Origin: Bordetella parapertussis
GTDB taxonomy: Bacteria; Pseudomonadota; Gammaproteobacteria; Burkholderiales; Burkholderiaceae_C
NCBI GenBank assembly: GCA_945873925.1
Contig: CAMCES010000054.1
Coordinates: 1-11,111, forward strand
Direction: 5' to 3'
DNA: 11,111 nt
Part shown: positions 6,725-11,111 of the stretch, in pieces
Layout: each line of letters starts with the position of its first letter
Position numbering within the stretch: the stretch's first letter is position 1
The notes under the pieces: generated by a model
The model's database searches: none
What the model was told of the DNA's origin: nothing
Seen by the model: only the letters and a program-made list of their open reading frames with translations
Translations under genes and position numbers: made by a program

Positions 6725-9700
6725 ATGCCAGCAGGTTTGCTTTGGTTTGTCAGGTTGTCTAAATGGCTGCTTTGGTTGGTCATGGGCGTGTGGTTTTTGT
6801 TGCTGGGTGCCACCTTTGCATTGCATGTTTTGATTGTGCCCCGAATCATCGATTGGCGGCCCCAGATAGAAGACATGGCTGCCAAGGCCTGGGATCTGCA
6901 AGTCAGCATTGGCGAATTGAACACCATCTCGGACGGCTGGGTGCCGTCGTTTGAGTTGCGTGAATTCACGGTGCGCAACGCCCAGGGTGAGCAGGTGTTG
7001 TTTTTGCCAGTGGTGCGTGCGAGCATGACACCTGCTTCATTGCTGCGCCTGTCCTTGGATAGGATAGAGCTGCAAGGCACCGAGTTGGAGGTCAAGCGCA
7101 CCGCCGATGGTCATTGGCTGATCGCCGGGGTGCGGGTTCAAAGCGGGGAAGCCTCCGCATGGGCCGACTGGTTGCTGACCCAGCCCCATGTGCTGATAAC
7201 CAATGGCCGGCTGCGTTGGGTGGACGAATTAAACCAACTGGCCCCGGTGGACCTCACCGAGCTGCGTTTGTCGATGCGCAACGGCTTGCGCAGCCATGAC
7301 TGGCAACTCGATGCCAACCCGCCCGAGGATTGGGGGCAACGTGTGAGCCTGCAAGGCCAATTCACCCAGCCATTGTTCAGCCGCCATGCCAGTGACCTGA
7401 GCACCTGGCAGGGCTCGGTGTATGCGCAGTTGCCGCAGCTGGACTTGGCACCGATGGCCAGTCAGCTGCGAGCCTTGGCGCCGCTGGGGCATTGGAGGGC
7501 GGGCCAGGGCTGGGCCAGGTTGTGGCTGGATCTGGACCAGGGCAAGGTGCGCAACCCCACGCTTGACATGTCATTGAACAACCTGCAGTGGCAAGCCAGT
7601 GAGCAAGAAGCCAGCGTAAACATCAGCGGTATCGCTGGTCGGGTGCATTGGCAAGATTGGCTCGACGGCGCGGGCCATGCGTTGCGCCTCGAAGACATGA
7701 AGGTCACCATGGCTGACGGCGAGACCTGGACCAGCGGCAAGACGCGCTTGGCTTGGCGCAGTGAAGGCGAGTTGTTTGCCAAGGCAGGCGAGTTGCAACT
7801 AGATGCCGTGTCTTTGGGGGTGTTGGGTCGCTTGACCGAGCCGCTTGCGCTGCACGAAAAGCTGCGCGACGCGCTCAGCCAAGCCGAACCACAGGGACAG
7901 CTTCTGGACTTGGACCTGCGTTGGTTTGATGCCCACACACCTGGCTTGCGGTTCACTGCCAAGGGCCACATCAAAGATTTGTCCCTGCAATCGTCCGCAG
8001 CCAACAGCCCGCCCCAGGCTTGGTGGTGGCCGGGTGCGCAAGCTGCGCAGGTGCAGTTTCAGGTCAACGAGCAAGGCGGGCAAGCCGAGGTGGAAGTAAC
8101 GGACGGCAGCTTGGCCTTGGTCGATTGGTTGGAGGAGCCTCGCATTGCTGTGCAAACGCTCAAGGGCGAGGTGTCTTGGGCCAAGCAAGGCCAGCAATGG
8201 GAATTGCAGATCAAGCAAGCGCGGCTGCAGAACGAATTTGCCCAAGCTGGGTTTGATTTGACATGGCAAGAAGGTCTGGCCAACAAGCCGCTTGGTCGCC
8301 TCGACTTGAAGGTGCAGGTGCATAAATTGGATGCCAAAGCCTTGCACCGCTACTTGCCCAAGGAGATGGACGCACAAGCCCGGTACTACCTGCGTGACGC
8401 GATCAGGGCAGGTCAATTTGTCAAAGCCAACCTGGCTGTGCAAGGCATGTTGGACAACTTCCCCTTTGCCAAAACCAAGGATGGTGTGTTCACGGTCAAC
8501 GCGCCCTTTGAGCAAGCCAATTTTCAGTACGTGCCTAGGCCACCAGCCATGGCTGTGGCCAAGCGTGTTCCGCAGACTTGGCCAGCTTTGCAACAGCTCT
8601 CGGGCGAGTTGCAAATCAACCGCAACCGTTTGTCGGTCAAATCCCAGACGGCTCGCATCGGCACCGGTGGGCTGTTGCAAGTGCCCAAGCTCGATCTGCA
8701 AATCAACGACCTGAGCGACATCCTGATTGAGGTCAACGCGCAACTCAAAGGCAACCTGAGCGATGCTTTGCAGATCGTCAACAACTCTCCCCTGGCAGAC
8801 AAAGTGGGGCCCTACTTGGGCTCAGTCACGGCCAACGGTTCAGCCGAGCATCAGTTAAACCTGAGCCTGCCTCTGAACAACCTGGCTTTGTCCCGGGTGC
8901 AAGGCAGTGTGGTGCTCGCTGGCAACGATCTGCACTGGCCGTCTGGCTTACCCCGGATTGACAAGGCCCGCGGCACTGTCCACTACAGCGACTCAAGCGT
9001 GAGTGCCCATGGGGTGCGGATGCGGTTTTTGGGGGGAGACGCCAAGCTCGATGGCGGGCTGCGCTTTGCCGATAGCCAAACCACGGGCCCAAGCCGCTTG
9101 ATTTTGCAAGGCAATGTCAGCGCTGACGCGTTGCGACAGGCGCCTGAGTTGAACGGCCTGACGGCATTGACCTCCGCCTTGCATGGCAGCACCCAATACG
9201 TGGCGAGTTTGGGTCTGCACCAGGGTCAAGTGGTGTATTCGCTCAGCAGCAACATGCAAGGCATGGGGCTGGAGTTGCCCGCACCCATGGACAAACCCAA
9301 AGACGAACTGTGGCCATTGCGCATTGACTCAGACGTGTTGCGTACCGGTGGCAAAAGCAGTGCCAACCTGTCTCAATTCCAAGCCAGCTTGGGCCAGGTG
9401 CTGGCACTCAACTATGTGCGCAACACCGGTGGTGTCACCCCGACGGTGGTGCGCGGGCAGATTCAGCTCGGGCAAGTGTTGGGCAGCAAAGAACCGGCAG
9501 ACAACAGCGTGGTGGTTCAGGTGCGGCACCCACAAGTCAATGTTGACGAATGGCAACAGGCCCTGCGCCCCTGGCTGGGTGACGGGGATGCACGCGCAGG
9601 CCCGCTGCGCCATTCCTGGCAGGCTTACCTGCCAACCCGTGTCGAGATCAACACCGCTGAGCTGACTTGGCTGGGTCGCAGTTTTCACTCGCTGCAAGCC

Positions 9701-10738
9701 ACAGCTGACCAGCAATCCATGGTCTGGCGTATCCAGGCCAAGGCCACCGAGTTGCAAGGCCGCGCAGAATACCGGGCAGCGCAAGGGGCCGAGTCCGCGC
9801 GGTTGCTGGCCCGGTTGAGCTATTTGCAAATCCCACCGGCGGTGCTGGCAGAAGTCGAAACAGCCATGGCCGATTCGCCCAAAGACATGCCCGCCTTGGA
9901 CATCGTGGTGGACAACCTAGAGTTGCGCGGCATACCCATGGGCCGGGCGGAAATCGACGGCTTTGCGCGCACCAGCGCGACCGGCTCACGCGAATGGGTG
10001 CTCAACAAGCTCAACCTCAGCATGCCAGAGGCCAGCTTTGTCAGCAAAGGGCAATGGGGCGGGCCCGGCAAAGCTGCCGCCAAGCGCTCGCAACTCGATT
10101 TCACGCTGCAAATCCAAGATTCGGGCGATTTACTCGAGCGTTTAGGCTATGTGGGCGCGATCCGCAATGGCAAGGGACGCATGATCGGCCAAGTCGGTTG
10201 GCAAGGCTCGCCTTTCTCGCCCGACTACAACACCATGAGCGGGCAATTCAATGTCAATTTGGAGCGCGGCCAGTTTTTGAAAGCCGACCCAGGCGTCTCA
10301 CGTCTCTTGGGCGTGCTGACGCTGCAGTCCCTGCCACGGCGCTTGAGGCTCGACTTCTCCGATGTGTTCAGCGAAGGCTTTGCCTTTGACTTCGTGCGTG
10401 GCGACATCCTCATCCAGCAAGGCATTGCCAGCACCACCAACTTGCAAATGAAGGGCGTGAGTGCCGCGGTGTTGATGGAAGGTCACGCCGACATCCAGCG
10501 CGAAACCCAAGACATCAAAGTGGTGGTGGTACCCGAGCTCAATGCGGGCACGGCCTCATTGTTTTACTCGGCCATCAACCCGGTGGTGGGCATCACCAGT
10601 TTCTTGGCACAGTATTTTTTGCGCCGACCACTCATCGAATCAGCCACCCAGGAATTCCGCGTCCAAGGCTCCTGGCAAGAGCCCAAGGTGACCAAGATCG
10701 ACGCGCCGGCCCCCAACGCTGCGCCTGCCAAGCCATGA
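6725..10738 (+). CDS. yhdP: YhdP family AsmA-like envelope protein (TIGR02099 type)
   Basis: This 1337-residue protein resembles E. coli YhdP (about 1266 residues), one of the large AsmA-like inner-membrane proteins that, with TamB and YdbH, help move phospholipids to the outer membrane. A single N-terminal membrane helix (about residues 13-38, WLLWLVMGVWFLLLGATFAL) is followed by RIIDWRPQIE and a long periplasmic part rich in alternating hydrophobic residues, as expected of a beta-groove lipid conduit. The C-terminal AsmA-like region is highly typical: VNLERGQFLKADPGVSRLLG near residue 1180, LPRRLRLDFSDVFSEGFAFD near 1200-1220, and LFYSAINPVVGITSFLAQYF near 1280-1300. The ATG at 6725 directly precedes the membrane helix. 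The frame stays open far upstream, but that part is antisense to glnE. A TTG at about 6676 in the same frame is an alternative. It overlaps the next gene by 4 nt. Confidence 0.94.
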   Translation: MPAGLLWFVRLSKWLLWLVMGVWFLLLGATFALHVLIVPRIIDWRPQIEDMAAKAWDLQVSIGELNTISDGWVPSFELREFTVRNAQGEQVLFLPVVRASMTPASLLRLSLDRIELQGTELEVKRTADGHWLIAGVRVQSGEASAWADWLLTQPHVLITNGRLRWVDELNQLAPVDLTELRLSMRNGLRSHDWQLDANPPEDWGQRVSLQGQFTQPLFSRHASDLSTWQGSVYAQLPQLDLAPMASQLRALAPLGHWRAGQGWARLWLDLDQGKVRNPTLDMSLNNLQWQASEQEASVNISGIAGRVHWQDWLDGAGHALRLEDMKVTMADGETWTSGKTRLAWRSEGELFAKAGELQLDAVSLGVLGRLTEPLALHEKLRDALSQAEPQGQLLDLDLRWFDAHTPGLRFTAKGHIKDLSLQSSAANSPPQAWWWPGAQAAQVQFQVNEQGGQAEVEVTDGSLALVDWLEEPRIAVQTLKGEVSWAKQGQQWELQIKQARLQNEFAQAGFDLTWQEGLANKPLGRLDLKVQVHKLDAKALHRYLPKEMDAQARYYLRDAIRAGQFVKANLAVQGMLDNFPFAKTKDGVFTVNAPFEQANFQYVPRPPAMAVAKRVPQTWPALQQLSGELQINRNRLSVKSQTARIGTGGLLQVPKLDLQINDLSDILIEVNAQLKGNLSDALQIVNNSPLADKVGPYLGSVTANGSAEHQLNLSLPLNNLALSRVQGSVVLAGNDLHWPSGLPRIDKARGTVHYSDSSVSAHGVRMRFLGGDAKLDGGLRFADSQTTGPSRLILQGNVSADALRQAPELNGLTALTSALHGSTQYVASLGLHQGQVVYSLSSNMQGMGLELPAPMDKPKDELWPLRIDSDVLRTGGKSSANLSQFQASLGQVLALNYVRNTGGVTPTVVRGQIQLGQVLGSKEPADNSVVVQVRHPQVNVDEWQQALRPWLGDGDARAGPLRHSWQAYLPTRVEINTAELTWLGRSFHSLQATADQQSMVWRIQAKATELQGRAEYRAAQGAESARLLARLSYLQIPPAVLAEVETAMADSPKDMPALDIVVDNLELRGIPMGRAEIDGFARTSATGSREWVLNKLNLSMPEASFVSKGQWGGPGKAAAKRSQLDFTLQIQDSGDLLERLGYVGAIRNGKGRMIGQVGWQGSPFSPDYNTMSGQFNVNLERGQFLKADPGVSRLLGVLTLQSLPRRLRLDFSDVFSEGFAFDFVRGDILIQQGIASTTNLQMKGVSAAVLMEGHADIQRETQDIKVVVVPELNAGTASLFYSAINPVVGITSFLAQYFLRRPLIESATQEFRVQGSWQEPKVTKIDAPAPNAAPAKP

Positions 10739-11111
10739 AAGCCGCCCTGTTGCAAATGGTCTCGGGTTGTGAGGTGCAGGCCAACTTGGATCAAGCCGAT
10801 GTGTTGATGCAACAAGCCGCGCAAGCTGGCGCCGAGTTGGCTGTGCTGCCCGAGTATTTTTGTTTGATCGGGCGTCAAGACGCGGACAAGTTGGCCGTGG
10901 CTGAGCGCTTCGGCGAAGGCCCCATGCAATCCCGCTTGGCCCAACTCGCGCAGCAGCATGGCCTGTGGTTGGTGGCCGGCAGTTTGCCCTTGGCCATCGA
11001 GGGTGACGCCAGCCATGTGCGCAATGCCTGTTTGGTGTTCAATCCGCAAGGCGGGTGCGTGGCGCGCTACGACAAAATCCATTTGTTCCATTTTGACAAT
11101 GGCCATGAGCG
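10735..11111 (+). CDS. Carbon-nitrogen hydrolase, nitrilase superfamily (C-terminal part outside window)
   Basis: The first 125 residues are visible. MKAALLQMVSG is the usual first strand of nitrilase-superfamily enzymes. Glu40 in LPEYFCL is the general base of the Glu-Lys-Cys triad and Lys114 in RYDKIHLFHFD is the second member; the nucleophilic Cys lies beyond the edge. The FHFD..GHE context after the Lys is typical of the Nit1/YbeM/omega-amidase-like branch, so a small amide hydrolase such as deaminated-glutathione amidase is the best guess, but the specificity needs the missing part. The ATG overlaps the yhdP stop (ATGA), indicating the same transcript and coupled translation. In related bacteria I recall tldD following in this cluster; that would be to the right of this window. 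Confidence 0.92.
   Translation, partial: MKAALLQMVSGCEVQANLDQADVLMQQAAQAGAELAVLPEYFCLIGRQDADKLAVAERFGEGPMQSRLAQLAQQHGLWLVAGSLPLAIEGDASHVRNACLVFNPQGGCVARYDKIHLFHFDNGHE

Noticed and set aside
7799..8743. Minus-strand reading frame of about 314 codons within yhdP
   Set aside because: It lies wholly inside the well-supported yhdP gene and has no family motif; it is a shadow of the plus-strand codon pattern.

Overview
The window looks like the chromosome of a betaproteobacterium, probably Burkholderiales and plausibly Comamonadaceae (Limnohabitans/Rhodoferax-like). This rests on the moderately high GC, the protein styles, the near-absence of intergenic DNA, and the order glnE | yhdP - carbon-nitrogen hydrolase, which I recall as common in that order. 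The genus is a guess. I see no mobile element, RNA gene or CRISPR array.

Region 1 (1-2471, minus strand) is a tight three-gene operon reading towards the left edge. In transcription order it holds an exported glutathione-peroxidase-like protein, a COG2907-type FAD-dependent amine-oxidase-fold oxidoreductase, and a DUF1365 protein cut off by the window edge. Gaps are 1 nt and an overlapping stop/start. The FAD oxidoreductase/DUF1365 pair is a hallmark of light- or singlet-oxygen-induced lipid modification and protection clusters, often with a cyclopropane-fatty-acid-synthase-like gene next door.

Region 2 (2472-3969, plus strand) starts with a 66-bp divergent promoter region. It is followed by a LitR/CarH-type MerR regulator with a C-terminal cobalamin-binding domain that keeps the photoreceptor signature (Trp-x9-Glu-His and Glu-x-His-x-x-Gly). 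Its 3' end overlaps by 8 nt a stand-alone rfaE2, the heptose-1-phosphate adenylyltransferase of LPS core synthesis. The natural hypothesis is that the regulator uses adenosylcobalamin to sense light and represses the divergent peroxidase operon in the dark.

Region 3 (3938-6625, minus strand) is glnE, the glutamine synthetase adenylyltransferase/deadenylase. Its 3' end overlaps the tail of rfaE2 by 32 bp, tail to tail.

Region 4 (6626-11111, plus strand) starts with a 99-bp divergent region holding an extended -10-like element. Then come yhdP (large AsmA-like envelope protein) and a nitrilase-superfamily amidohydrolase whose ATG overlaps the yhdP stop; the latter runs off the right edge.

Overall, a probable photosensory antioxidant/lipid module is inserted among ordinary housekeeping and envelope genes.
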